Shown here in pieces: positions 12,855 to 25,390 of a stretch of DNA of 64,000 nucleotides. The stretch spans positions 990,748 to 1,054,747 of the forward strand of contig JXTC01000075.1 of NCBI GenBank assembly GCA_002914845.1, read 5' to 3'. The notes under the pieces are model-generated. The model did no database searches, had not been told where the DNA came from, and worked only from the letters and a program-made list of their open reading frames with translations. A program made the position numbers and the translations under genes. This DNA comes from Trema orientale (taxonomy: Eukaryota > Streptophyta > Magnoliopsida > Rosales > Cannabaceae). Every line of letters begins with the position of its first letter. The stretch's first letter is position 1.

Positions 12855-13550
12855 TTGAAATTTTTCATATTTTTTAATGTAAAAGAAAAATAAAAGATAT
12901 CAAATATATGTTATTTTTTGTTTATTGGAAAATTGGATTGATCATTTGATGATTTCTACATATTTTGTATAACTTTTAATATTTTTCAATTATCATTTTT
13001 AATGTTATTATGATTTGATAGATGTGTGTTTTTAGTTTTTTTGTGGTTTGGGACTATAATAATGGGTTGCTTTTGGATTATCAGTTTTTAGCTTTTTTAT
13101 GGTCTGGTAATATAACTATGATTTGATAAATGTATGTTTTTAATGTAGTTCGTGAAGAATGGGTTCCTGAGCTTTTGAATTATTTCACCTAACAAGATTT
13201 TCCGTATTTCCTTACTTATATTATAGAGTTTAGGACTTTATATGAACATAGATTAATGTAATTTCGTATTGATTCCAAGATCTAGTTATTAGTAGTTTAG
13301 TAATGAAACTTATTTTACATTTCTGGGAGTATTTAATGTTGGAACTTTTGGGACTTTATACGTAAATAAATTGAGGTTGTTCTAGTGGTGTTTGCTATGT
13401 GGTTCGATATAAATTGTAATTTTGTTGCAATATAAATAAAATCCGGGGGGTTTAACGAATTTAAATTGAAAAAAATCCTTAGAATATGTTTTCACGTCGC
13501 TTATGAATGGACGTCATATGTCTACAGCGGTCACCTATACGTCGCTTTAG
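12855..13550. other. AT-rich spacer
   Basis: Noncoding. A phrase like gatttgatagatgtgtgttt appears near 13014 and again, diverged, near 13123. No gene, RNA or transposon ends were recognised. Confidence 0.4.
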
Positions 13551-14167
13551 CAGGTGACTGCCGATTAAACCGACTAATCAAATCCAATCTAATTGTCAAA
13601 AATTGGATATCCAATTACAATTTGATGTGATTGGATGTTAAATTTTGGATTTTAATTGGATTGATTCGGTTGGCAGATCTCATAGTAAAAAATTCAATTA
13701 AAACCGAACCAATCCAATTAATATTAAATAAAATAAAAAAATAAATATATTCAAGTGTTTTTCTATTTTTGGCTTGTGCATCTCTTAATATAGACCATAT
13801 TTCACTAAATTAAATGGAAATTCTGTCTCAACTAAGTAGTATATTCATCTCATTCCGTCATTTACTACCTCTTCTTAGAAGTAAATTGGAGAAAAGTCAA
13901 GAGTTGAGACTCTAGAGTTTTATTATGTTATATAAATTTTGATTTTTATTCTTTTAATTTGAAGTAAATTAGAAAAAAATCTTCAAAAAAATTTGCTTAT
14001 AAATGATTAAAAAAACCTATCCAATCCAATTATTAGTTGGATTTGATTGGATCCGTTTTTATAAATAAATTAGATTGGATTGAATAGTAATTTCTTAAAA
14101 CTGACCTATAATTAAATTAGATGGAATATGAATAAAATTGGTTGGATTCCAACTGATGAGCACCCCT
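13551..14167. mobile_element. hAT-like MITE, probable
   Basis: The right end reads as the reverse complement of aggggtgctcatcagttgga, a terminal form common in plant hAT-type nonautonomous elements. The interior is built from repeated ggattggattgg-like words in both orientations. The left end near 13551 (aggtgactgccgatt) is only loosely complementary. No transposase. Confidence 0.4.
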
Positions 14168-14810
14168 AAATCTTCAACACCCTTTCCTCAAACACAAATC
14201 GATTTGCAATCTAGCTTTTAAACCTTAGAATTTGTATATCTTTATGCTCTCTTATTTTCACATTTATAGTCACATCAAGATTTTATTTAAATTTATTTTA
14301 TTTTTGGGTGAAGGATATCGTTTAGATTTATATAGCGATCTCTTGCAAGAAAAATACTATTATCTTGAATTTATCAATTCTTAAACGTCACCTTTGTTTC
14401 AGAGATTTCAATTGAATGTAATCTAGGCTAAGATCACTTTTTCTCGAGGGTTCTTTGTATTTACTGTGAATTGAATGTAAAGTATACAAGTGAAACAAAC
14501 CTTTAAATTCACAGTTCCAAAAAATTGTTGTTGCATTTAGCAAGCTGTCTATTAACCATAAATTTCAAAATACGTTAGGAGAGTAAGCATGTATATGGTA
14601 TTGATCATACATTTTATTTAAAAAGAAAAAAGAAAAGAAGTAGTTTCAATTAGCAATAGACAACGAGTTGACGTACGTGTGTAGTTAAAAGAAAATGAAG
14701 ATCATGATTTTGTTTTTTTGTTTTTTTTTTTTCCCCTCTTTTTGGGTATTTTAGTGGCTGACTTAGTCATGTAATTAGTTGACGAATCTGGTGGATCCCT
14801 TCTCTTGCCC

Positions 14811-15047
14811 TCACCTACAAACTCTAGGCTCTTGGTCGCCGACCTTGGCCTCGGCCGCACCTTTCTCCTCCACAGCCTCTAGATGCTGCAGATTGAACTC
14901 TCCCTCCACATTGTGGTCTTCATTCCCCAAGGCTGCTACCTCTTCCTCGACTTCATTAATTAGCAGGGTTAAGGGTTCCATCAAATGCAGACTCGCAAGA
15001 GGTGAATACAATGTTAGCAGTGCGAATAAGGCAACAATTATTTCCAA
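14811..15047 (-). other. Unrecognised GC-rich open frame beside the CACTA element
   Basis: A 78-codon minus-strand frame with an acidic, glutamate-rich composition lies in a local GC-rich patch (14800-15000) that stands out from AT-rich surroundings. It is cut at the CACTA left end and I recognise no domain. It could be an exon fragment of a host gene disrupted by the transposon, or chance. The plus-strand frame over the same bases is equally unconvincing. Confidence 0.2.
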
Positions 15048-15065
15048 ATATTACAGGAAAAGGGC

Positions 15066-15440
15066 TCTATAATGACAACACTTGTCGTCATTATAGGACA
15101 AAATGTTACCGCAATAGATCTATAGCGATGACATTGTTGTCATTAAGTAGTCGCCGATATAGATCCGTAAGTATAACACCTCTATAGCGACGCTAAAATT
15201 TATCGTCAGAACAATAGCCTATAGCGACACGTATATCATCGCTATAATGTCGTCACGTAATGGCTAAAAAACGACAATGTCGGTCGTCATTACCATTATA
15301 GCGATGACTAGATATATTTTTTTAGAAAAAATATATATATTTAAATATAGTTATAGCAACTGCATTAGTCATCGCTAACTAAATTCAAAAACTTATAGCG
15401 ACGACCAATAGTGACGATAATGTCGTCGCTATAGATATTT
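15066..15440. repeat. CACTA subterminal repeats, left
   Basis: About ten copies of tatagcgacg / cgtcgctata-like words occur in direct and inverted order. They are expected binding sites for the TNPA-class protein of the same family and can pair into stem structures. Confidence 0.75.
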
Positions 15441-15661
15441 TAATTTTTTTAAATAATTAAATTATTAAAATTAGAAATAAAATTATAAAAAATAAAAATA
15501 GAAATAAATAGAAAATATTTGAAACATAAAATATAAATACAAATTTTAAATTAAAATAAGATTTAAAATAATTCTATAACAAAAATACACATAAATAAAA
15601 TTTGATAAAAGTATTCAATAAGAAAAAAATTGAACTATCTATATAGCTAGCTAGCTAGCTA

Positions 15662-17038
15662 GCTACCTAAGTCAGTCTCATCCTGATCTACGTTGTCTTG
15701 AGTGTTGGAAGTCAGGAGAAGAAGTTCAGGTCGGAATCTCGGAGGCAATGTTAGTGGCAGGGGCATCGGAAAAATATCAGGAACAGCAGGTAGTTGAATG
15801 AACATATGGAATCCCGAAACTAATGTCCCCAATGCGCTAGACATGTAACGTAGTTGTTTGTTGAAATACTACCTCTTTGCATCATGTTGTACTAGGAGAA
15901 CCGCTTCAAGCTGGTGGGCAGTAGCCAAATAACTCTGTGTTTGGCTGAAAAAGTCTTGCAACTCAGAGTTGGGTACAAGAGGATCCTTTGGTGGAGAAGT
16001 TGTTGTAGAAGAAGTGCTAGCAGCTCCCTTGAGGTTCGGACCAACTCCTCTCCTATACCTTCTCCTAACACCAAGGACATCGTCAGTAATCAATGTCTCA
16101 TCAATACGAGGTAGTGCAGACTGTGTCAAAAAATCAGAGATAGATGAAGATGCTTAAGACTGCAACTGAGTGGTGCGAATATCAACCATCTTATGCTAAA
16201 AAATAGTTATGAAAAAGTTAGTAAAAAATATAATTATTAACAATGAATGACTATATAAATAATTTATAAGTTATTACATAATTCTGCTCAACCTCCTCAC
16301 AAGGCCACCTATTAGTCACAGGATCCATATACCTCTGTCAGTAGTTCTCTGCGATCGACTGTAACTCTCCCATCTCAGAATTCTTTTGTGCATTGAATTA
16401 GATAAGTAAATAAACAAAAGCAATAAAAAAATGTAAAAGTAAGAAACAAGTTAGAAGAAGATTACCATATCATATGTACTGGCGATGGTAGACTTAGACC
16501 CTTACCTACTGACATACTTCATCTGTCTCCTATTATCAGCATTTTTCTTAGACATAGCCTATCATTTAAAAGTCATTAGTTAATAATGTAATTGTTATAA
16601 AACTAATGTAGTAAAAGAGTAATTAAATAAAATATCCTTAAACTCTTCGGAGCTGAAATAATCCATGCACTTGTTCCAAATCTCTTAAGTTATATCAGGA
16701 AAAATAGAACGAAGAGCATGAGGAAGGTTAATACTGTTCTCATCCCTGCCATTGAGCTTGAAGTGTTCACTGAGCTTATTCTTCCAGTTCTTACATATGT
16801 CTTGAGTAATGCGGTCAATGCCTTGGGACACCCGAGGCAGTTCATCATTGCTAGCATCTTTATATTGGAAATATTTCAACAACCGAAAAACAAAGTAATT
16901 AACAAAATTAATTTCAATAAAATACAAGGATATAATAATAAACAAAAAATTCTTACCTTGACACCAGACTCCATTTTTGCCTTCAGTTCAGCAGGACCTT
17001 TGCCTAATTCTTGTGAAAAAGTTTTGTATTCTTCTTGA
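15662..17038 (-). pseudogene. Plant transposase of the Ptta/En/Spm (Transposase_24, TNPA-like) type, decayed
   Basis: Read from right to left, separate exon-like blocks give recognisable pieces of this family in the usual order: EIWNKCMDYFSSEEFKD (about 16620-16690), NADNRRQMKYVSR with GSKSTIASTYDM (about 16465-16550), YMDPVTNRWPCEEVEQ (about 16275-16335), then RIDETLITDDVLGVRRRYRR with GVGPNLKG (about 16015-16110) and a proline-rich C-terminus stopping near 15662. Stop codons occur inside several blocks (for example after FPDIT and inside the QSIAENY segment), so it is a pseudogene. Such proteins bind the subterminal repeats rather than cut DNA. A host origin is unlikely given its place inside the CACTA ends. 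Confidence 0.75.
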
Positions 17039-17640
17039 CGAGCACCCCAATAATACAGAAAAAATACTTCTAGTTCTCTTTAACAGCTCTTTATGTAGCT
17101 CCCGTTTTATCAAATAAGATCAAGAGTCATTGACTAGGCTCCAAGGAATTAAGCTTCTCCTACAAGTTCAAAGATCTAGTCTCGTGTATTATTGTAAACT
17201 CGAGGGTACTTATCGTATTAGGTAGTTTGTTGGGGTATTTTGGATATTTTATTCAGTGTAAGGGTATTTTGGGTATCTAAAAAATTATAGGGAGTATTTA
17301 AGTAACTATAGGGGTATTTTTGTAATTTTTTATTTTAGGAACATTTTGGGTAGTTTTGTGAATTAAAGGACTATTTTAGGGTTTTAAATCGAATCTAAGG
17401 GTATTTTCATAATTTACTTAGTTAAAGGGGTACTTTAGTGACTATAAGGGTTTTAATGCGATTGAAGGGGTATTTCGGGTATTTTACGAATTGTACGAGT
17501 TTTTTGGTGCTTATAGGGACATTTCAGGCATTTTGGGTTTTTTTATTGATTATAGGCATATTTTTTAAAATATTATTATAAATTAGTTTTTTAGATTAAT
17601 TATATAATTAATCTTACTCTTTAATTTCTTTTTATTTATT

Positions 17641-18040
17641 ATTACTCTATACTCAATTCCTAATTATCAAATATTAATTACTAGTTTCATTTAATTTACT
17701 TCTTTTACAAACTTTAACTAATTATTAAAATATTAGGATAATGTAAAAGTTATTAACTAATTTTATTACATTTTACTAATTATTTAATTCATAATTAAAA
17801 TATAAAAATTATTTTCTACAAGTGTTAAATAGTTATTATTATTATCGTATACTCAAGTCCTAATTATCAAATATTAATTACGAGTTTCATTTAATTTACT
17901 TCTTTTACAAACTTTAACTAATTATTAAATATTAGGATAATGTAAAAGTTATTAAATAATTTTATTACATTTTACTAATTATTTAATTCATAATTAAAAT
18001 ATAAAAGTTATTTTCTACAAGTGTTAAATAGTTATTACTA
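17641..18040. repeat. 200-bp tandem duplication in the CACTA interior
   Basis: Two copies of an AT-rich unit (from tatactcaa at 17648 and tatactcaag at 17848) align almost base for base over 200 bp, ending gtgttaaatagttatta. The copies differ at only a few positions, so the duplication post-dates the decay of the element. Confidence 0.9.
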
Positions 18041-18096
18041 CCTTTTGATTATTTTATGTATTATTATTATTATTTAAGCTTATTTATTTTCATATA

Positions 18097-18097
<1 letters not shown>

Positions 18098-18190
<93 letters not shown>

Positions 18191-18209
18191 CAGCAGCAGC
18201 AGTAGTAGT
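18098..18209. repeat. Compound trinucleotide microsatellite
   Basis: A run of (att)n passes directly into (agt)n, then a few agc units, then agt again. This is a slippage product. A single undetermined base follows at 18245. Confidence 0.95.
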
Positions 18210-19059
18210 TAATCTAAAAAGAGAGTTGATGCCTTTTTTTAAATNTATTTTGGGACATTTTGCAGTCTCTTAGTGGAGTTATTTTTAGTTCGTCTCTTTT
18301 GGTACCTTATTTTGTGTATTATTATTATTTAATCTTATTAAATTAAATTATTAAAATTATAAATATGTTTAAGTATTCATATTGTCATTTATTATTTTTT
18401 GTCATATTTTTAATTATTAGATCATATTTTTAATTAATTTAAAAAATTTATTCTAACCTAATTTGATCATTTATCATTAAATTAAATCACTAATTTAATA
18501 TTCATATTGATCTAAGTTACATATTTCTAATCTAATCTAACATAAATCTAAATTAAATATACAGAACCAAAAATATAATTACTTAAAAATATAATTTTTC
18601 TATATAATTTTTACACAAACATTAGTCTCGCATATTCAATTTAACCACAAACCAACATAATATAACAAAATAATTTAATAAATCCAAATAAATCTCACAA
18701 TATTTCTAAAAACAAAATAATCTCACCATATCACAAATCCAAAATAATACTACATTAATTAACCATATCACAAATCCAATATTACCAAATCATATTATAG
18801 AATTTAAATAATATAAACTAACCTATTATTTTTAACTACTATATAAATATAACCACATTTTAATAATAGTCTAACCTCATTATTTTTAACTATTATATAA
18901 AACTAACCTACAATTATCAAATAAATAAATCTAAAAAAAAACATAATCTAATTCTTATTTTTAACAGTCTAAATAAATATTTTAAAACAAAAAACAAAAA
19001 ACTAACCGATGAGATGGTGGAGGGGAATAGCAGAGGGGGATGGCGGAGGGAGCTCTACA

Positions 19060-19060
19060 A

Positions 19061-19104
<44 letters not shown>

Positions 19105-19212
19105 TATTACCGGAGAGATAGAGATAAATGGTGGAGGCGGTCGGCCGGCAGGTAGGAGAGAGATAGATATGTGTGTGTGTGTGAGAGAGAGAAAGAGAGA
19201 GAGAGAGAGAAG
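19060..19212. repeat. GA and GT microsatellites
   Basis: (ga)n runs at about 19063-19105 and 19181-19210 with a short (gt)n at 19170-19182 lie between the decayed transposase gene and the right subterminal repeats of the CACTA element. Confidence 0.85.
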
Positions 19213-19254
19213 AAAATGATGAAGAAAACGATTTGAGAGGTTTTATTTTGTAGG

Positions 19255-19780
19255 ACCTATATATTACCGCTATAAAATCTGTAAGTCGTCGCTACAAACC
19301 TTGACGATATCGTTTTATTTTTAATTTTTTCCGGGTCAAATTTCGGCAGTCACTATTTGCTCGTCCAAATTTTCGGATTTACCTATAGCGACGATTGTCG
19401 TGCTTATATTTTTTTTTAATTTTTATATTAATTAATTCATCTTTTAAATAAAAAAACTTAGAAAAATTCTATAATGACAACAAATGTCGTTGCTAGAGTC
19501 AGATATTTTCACAATCCCCCAAAAGGCGCATATTTTTCCACGGGTGAGTTACTGTAGAATGGTGCGTATTTCCGTATATTCTATAGCGATGACAATCGTA
19601 TGTTATCGCTAAGGTTTTTCCTATAGCGATGACATACGCTGTCATCGCTATAGCAATTTTGGTCAACCTTTCACGGTTGACCTCTAATAGCAACGACATA
19701 TTTAGTTTCGTCGCTTTAGATATATGTCTATAGCGGCGATAAAATATCACGGCTATAGATGTCGTCACTATAATCTTTTT
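19255..19780. repeat. CACTA subterminal repeats, right
   Basis: Repeated words such as tatagcgacga and catcgctatag in both orientations mirror the left array and run up to the TIR at the right end. Confidence 0.75.
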
Positions 19781-19798
19781 TTTTTTCTTGTAGTGAAA

Positions 19799-21949
19799 GT
19801 TTAGAATGCATATATAGGAAAGGAATTTCGCATTAAAGAAAAAATCAAAATACTTTTAACGAACCGAATTAATTTATTTTTAGTAAGAGGCATAATTCCC
19901 ACTTTTTCATTCATCTTGGCTTCAAATTTTTGTTACATACTTCCAAGCTTGAGTATGCACAGCTTCTCTATTTGTCTTGGGTATTTTTCCAAACTGGCTG
20001 AAAATTTTGGCCCTTAGTTAAAATGTTTAGCCTTTTTTTTGGAAGAAAGAAAAAGGCGGATGAGATCCCGGTGGCGGGTCATTTCCCAGAGCCACCCCAT
20101 TCGATTGGGCTCCCAAGAGCTCTTAGTTAAAATGTTTAGTTTTACTCACTGCTGATACACAAATTCACTTATAAATTTAGGACATAGTAACTAAGAATAA
20201 ATTAAAAATTGCAAACGTCATTTGTGTAACATATATAAGTTAACTAATAATTATAAGATAAAACTGGAATATGAAGGGAATATTTTACGTTCGGAAAGAT
20301 TGATGTTAAACATTTCCTACCAATTTAAAGCGGCTTTTTAGCGCAGGTAGGGCCAGATTTGCATTTAGATTATTATATAGATTTTTGCATTATATATACA
20401 TGTATATATATATATATTCCTAGTAATCAACAACGTACGTTCATGTCTACCATAGCTTGTTTGTTGTTTCCTCTCCCTCTCTCTTCGAGGGAATTTGATA
20501 AAATTTTTATTCAATAAGATGGGCTTATACAAAGAAGCAATGAAAACATGAGCAACATATTGACCCAAATATTATCTCTACATGACGGGAGTAATAGAAG
20601 TAGCTTGTGCATGTGCTACTCCATTTTTTGGGATGCAATAACAACTAACAAGAACCACTACCAACAAAGTAAAAGCTTGAGACGGCGAGGGATATTGAGA
20701 GCGTCACATTCAACCAGGCCAATTTCAATTTAGGTCTAAGACCACTCTTGAATCGCCAATAATTCTACATCTTCCCGCAAGAAATTAACATCCCTCGACG
20801 TGTTTCGCTCAATTTGCCAAAATGAATACTGGACCATCACAGTGCTAAGACATCATTCCACCTTAAACTGAGACATCTATTTTCAATTTTAGAATATTTC
20901 ATTTAGGTTAAGGAAAGGGGCTTCGATCGATATGCTTAAGTGAAGGAGAATATATATAATTTGAGATAAACGAAGGAAATTCTTTATTCAATAATATCAT
21001 TTGCTACAAGAGTAGCAATAAAAATGGAATTTTCTCAAAAGAAATAACATCAATACTAGAAGAAAAATATGCTAATGTATAAGCAAACTTTGTTTCCATA
21101 TCTAGGAACAAAGATGCAAGAACCACCACTACCATCACTAAGTGAAGGAGGATTTAATTTTGGTCACCCTATTTTCTCTCTTTACCGTAATACCATTGTT
21201 TTTAAGCAGCTGTAATCTTGAAGTGATCAAAAGAATTATACGATAATTAATTAGAATCAACAACTTTAAAATGACACGATGAAAGAGGAATGACAAAATG
21301 TGACCGTTAAGAAAAATTCGCCGCAATCTCCTAATGTATAAACATACAACAAAATTGTATACTTTCCCTTATTGATGGCGTATAACAACAGCTGCGGCCA
21401 TCACCATTTTATGCTTTCAGCTTTCAAATCCCTATCATCTAATGTTACTTTGCCTTTCCAAACACGTACCTTCCCATACATGAAAATTATTTTCTTGCTC
21501 AATTGACCAAATTACTAGACCCTCAAAAGTTATAAGTCTTCACGTAACACCCCCAAAGGCCATTTAACTATTTAAGTCACATATGAAGTGAACAATTAAT
21601 CTGAATGCAGACTCCCAATAATCAAAAGCCCCACCATATCATATAAGTCAAAAAGGACAAATTTGAAAAAGAAAGGGAACATAATTTGTTGATGGGCATA
21701 ACGCAAAATCAATGATTGGATATACTGAATTCATGCAATTCACACCAGCCTAAGAAATAAGAATCATTAAATAATAAGATCCAGGTAATAAAGCAAATAA
21801 ACCCATCAATTCCATTTTTCGTTTGTTCCCACTTTGGCCCCTGATTTAGTAACTTTAAAAGCAGAGAAAACCCCACTATGAGCTAGCTGTACACATCTTT
21901 TAGTGGTTTCTAAGAAGATATTGATCTCAGAGAAATAAGCTTAAGCAAT
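19799..21949. other. Spacer and upstream region of ENDO2
   Basis: No intact gene. About 20365-20840 read on the minus strand has a broken coding look (a PKNGVAHAQATS-like phrase resembling the RNase H tail of plant LINE elements) and could be a LINE relic, but too little survives to be sure. The last ~200 bp before the ENDO2 start contain no textbook TATA box that I can point to. Confidence 0.35.
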
Positions 21950-24900
21950 ATGGAGAGTTGGAAGGTCAAGTTGTCCGTACTGTCCCTGCTTCTCTTTCCA
22001 GTCATGATTCATGGTTGGGGATTCGAGGGTCATTTCACAGTTTGCCGGATTGCTCAGGTACGCGTCATTTTACATATTTACTTTCTTTTTTTTTTTTTTT
22101 TGGCTCAAAATTATGTTCATTTCAAGGTAAACCGTAAATAACATAAAAATGTGTTCTTAATAAATTAACTAAACAGTCACGGTTGAGCAAAGCAGCGGCA
22201 AGTGCAGTGGAGAAACTGCTATCAGAATCAGCGGAGAATGAGTTGGGGAGCATATGTATATGGGCAGATCATGTCAAGTTTCGATATCATTGGTCCTCTG
22301 CCCTTCACTACATTGACACTCCTGACTCGCTTTGCGCTTATCAGTATGACAGTGAGTTTCTTTTTCTAACTTTGACATGCATAAATATATATATATATAT
22401 CACTTTTCTTGCTTTCACACTCTTGTCTCTTTATTGTTGAAATATAGGCGTTAAATCACATGAATTGTCAATTTATAGTTCATAAAATTTTATGAAATTG
22501 TGCAAACTTCATAATTTCGTCCCAATCATATTAGTTTACCTGTTTATACTAAAATAAGTACAAGAGCTTTGCAAATGATTGTTAGATTAGTGTGAACATA
22601 TGCCAACCATTGTTAATTAGTGAGTCTCATGCCTAAATTCACTTGAGACTCACTCTAATTAAATAATTAAATTCCACAAAAGGATATACTTGCCAATTGC
22701 ACTTCAAATCAAAATTCAAGTACTTACCTTTGTTCTGCTGTCTCAGTTTTGTTTTTGTTAATAACAACAATTGCCAAATGAGTGAAAAATAGAAAGTATG
22801 CCAACCAATAGTAAAATGGTTTGTGGTAATAATATATTACTAAGGCTACACTGAAAGAGTGCAAGTTCATTGTGGGACTCACTGGTAGAACCCATATGTG
22901 TTGCTAAACACCAATCAAGCTCCGAAAAAATAAAAGAACCAATACTGCTCCCTTCAGTATGACTCTAATGCTTATTAATGTCTAGGGGACTGCAAGGATG
23001 AACATGGCGCCAAGGGAAGGTGTGTTGCAGGGGCTATTAACAACTACACCACCCAGCTTCTCACCTACAATAATCAGCCTCAATGTACATACATTATCCA
23101 ACTATATTTTCAAATAAGTGAAAATTATACTTAATACCCGTTTTTTAAAACTTATTTCAAAAATACCCGTTTTTAAAACTTCTTAAAAAAATACCCGTTT
23201 TTACGGTCCACATTTCATATGAAAAATATAAGTAGTCCACATTTACAATGTAAATTTTATCCATAAGGTATACATTTCATGTGTAAAATATGAACGGTAC
23301 ACATTTTAAAATGTGTGCCAATTTTGAGTGTAAATTTTAATCATGAAATGTGGACCGCGGTATACATTTAATGCATGAAATATATATCGTGGTCTACATT
23401 TCATGTGTAAAACAGTAGTAGTCAACATTTCTCTAAAAAAAAAAAAGTATAAAAACGGGTATTTATGAAATAAAAATAAAAAACGGGTATTTATGAACTT
23501 TTCCCTTCAAACTTTTATATTATAATATGCAATGTGCCCTATTACACAATTTTGGCTAACCAATTCATTTTTTTTTCTTTTGAAAAAACTCTGCTCCAAT
23601 ATTATATTATTACCGGTAGATAACCTCACGGAAGCTCTTCTATTCCTTTCTCATTTTATTGGAGACATTCATCAGGTATGTGAGACAAAAATTTATAAGC
23701 ATGATTGAAATTTGAAACCAAAGTTTTATTGGCTTTAATTCATACATTAATTTTTTTGTCGTATGTATGCAGCCTCTACATGTGGGTTTTACCTCAGACA
23801 GAGGAGGCAATACCATTGATGTTCACTGGTATACTAGAAAACAGAATCTTCACCATGTGAGGACGAATTACTATTAGATAAAAGAAAAAAAAATGTAGCT
23901 AATTATCACTTCTCTTTATTTATGCTTATTCAACATTTTTTTGGTACTACAAGTTGATTGAATTAGGGATTATCATCACGTCATGTATCGCTTCTAGGTC
24001 TGGGATTCCAACATAATTGAGACAGCTGAACAGAGGTTCTACAACTCCGATGTGGAAAACCTAGTTCAGGCTATTCAACACAATATCACGGTATATATAG
24101 ATATAAATGTAAATATTTTGTTTACACTCTGTATAAACTTTTATAGACTTGGAACTTGCTCACTCATTCAACTTGTTCTTCCTTTTATTCATGAATATAT
24201 ATATATATATATTACTTAAGTTTTTGTTTAATTTTGTTGATGCAAGACTGAATGGGCAGATCGAGTTAAAGGCTGGGAGACTTGCAGTTTGAATAAGACA
24301 ACATGCCCGGACATGTATGTTTAAATATAAGCAATTCTGGACTTGTCTGTTCCAATAAATTATTCACCACAAAAATGAAATTATTGTTTTCCATGACTAT
24401 ACTTGTTTGCTTTAAAAATTATTCGACACTCTGCTCCTAATTAAGATAACTAATTTAAGCCTTTTGCTTGTTTTATCGTTTCTCAAAAAGCAATTCTATA
24501 GAGCACTTATGGTGCTTAGAGGTGTGGGGCCACTGTAAGTTTACACCAATACCTATACTCTTTATTATGTTTGGTTCGTAGGGGTGGAATAAGAATCGTA
24601 ATGAAAATTATAATTAACTGGGATTAGAATGGGAATAGGAATAATATGTTATTATTTGGTTGGCTTAGTAGAATGAAATAAATATTATATTGATCAAAAT
24701 ATCTTTACTTTAAAATATCTTAATTAGGTAAAAATAGAAATTGAGGTTTTAAAAAAAAAAAAAGATTGAATCATAATTTTATAATTTTTTTGGTAGAATT
24801 ACAATTCTATTATTTGATGTAATTAAGAATATTATGGAATAAGAATTCCTTAGCCTAATATAAAACCAAATAATTGAATGGACTTTATGTTAGAATGACC

Positions 24901-25390
24901 TTTCCATTCCAAGACTCATTCTATTGAACCAAATATAGTCTTACTATAGTACATCGTGTTAACTACAATAAATGCTCCCTTGAAAAAAAATAAAATAAAA
25001 TAAAAAATACTACAACAGATGCTCTTGGTATTTTTTTTCCCGAAACCTGAAAAAAAAAAAAAAAAAAAAGAAGCTACATACTTTTTTTTTTTTAACTATT
25101 ATTATTGCAGATATGCATCTGAAGGTATCAAGGCAGCTTGTGATTGGGCATATAGAGGTGTAAATGAGGGTTCTGTACTAGAAGGTAATTGAAAGTTTTC
25201 CTTCCTAATTATAATGTTTAATGTTTATGTATTGTCTTATTCGTTTCCTAAAACATGAAAAAAAAAATTAAAATGTCAAGTGGACCTGTTTGCAGATGAC
25301 TATTTCCGGTCTCGTTTGCCAATTGTCAACTTGAGGTTGGCACAAGGTGGAGTTCGATTGGCTGCTACTCTCAACCGTATTTTCGGGTGA
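21950..25390 (+). CDS. ENDO2: Endonuclease of the S1/P1 family, ENDO2-like (nine exons)
   Basis: Zinc-dependent single-strand-preferring nuclease of the secretory pathway, acting in nucleic-acid breakdown during senescence and cell death. Exons: 21950-22057, 22177-22351, 22986-23084, 23620-23675, 23773-23856, 23998-24090, 24247-24314, 25111-25184, 25296-25390; all introns are GT-AG and phases agree, giving 283 aa. A signal peptide covers residues 1-22; mature Trp23 (WGFEGH) is the N-terminal zinc ligand of the family. Other conserved blocks are WADHVKFRYHW (65-75), DTPD, FIGDIHQPLHVGF (140-152) with GGNTIDVHWY, and LHHVWD (172-177). The C-terminus (GGVRLAATLNRIFG) stops as in Arabidopsis ENDO2, about 20 residues short of BFN1. 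N-glycosylation sequons NYT, NLT and NIT are present. Introns 3 and 7 hold MITEs. It looks fully functional. Confidence 0.95.
23119..23517. mobile_element. MITE in ENDO2 intron 3
   Basis: The left end (gaaaattatacttaatacccg) is matched by the reverse complement of the right end (gggaaaagttcataaatacc then cgttttttattttt). The word aatacccgttttt occurs repeatedly near both ends and catttcatg-like words inside in both orientations. It accounts for most of the 535-bp intron. No target duplication was resolved. Confidence 0.55.
24566..24945. mobile_element. MITE in ENDO2 intron 7
   Basis: The left end tgtttggttcgtaggggtgg, followed by aataagaat, pairs with the reverse complement of the right end (tatatttggttcaatagaat, then gagtcttgg). 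The 380-bp AT-rich interior repeats ggaataagaat-like words. It is part of the 796-bp intron and leaves the splice sites untouched. Confidence 0.55.

Larger units (their letters stand above)
15049..19795 (-). mobile_element. CACTA (En/Spm) DNA transposon, internally decayed
   Basis: The right end is a clean CACTA terminus: reverse-complemented it starts CACTACAAGAAAAAAA, ending at 19795. The left end at 15049 (tattacaggaaaag) is a mutated form of the same terminus. A 3-bp target duplication aaa flanks it (15046-15048 and 19796-19798), the size CACTA elements make. Both subterminal regions (15066-15440 and 19255-19780) carry many copies of a tatagcgacgac-like motif in both orientations, typical of TNPA-binding subterminal repeats. 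Only a decayed TNPA-type gene remains inside. No TNP2 catalytic domain is seen, so the element is nonautonomous. Confidence 0.85.

Noticed and set aside
14779-15072. Plus-strand serine-rich open frame
   Set aside because: Opposite-strand frame is equally open, no domain is recognisable, and it crosses the CACTA terminus.
15914-16157. Plus-strand frames inside the CACTA
   Set aside because: They are antisense shadows of the TNPA-like gene, whose minus-strand reading matches a known family.
18098-18209. CRISPR-like regular repeat
   Set aside because: It is a trinucleotide microsatellite in a eukaryotic genome, without spacers.
20365-20840. Host gene on the minus strand upstream of ENDO2
   Set aside because: Only broken short phrases are readable; a LINE RNase H relic is more likely, and even that is weak.
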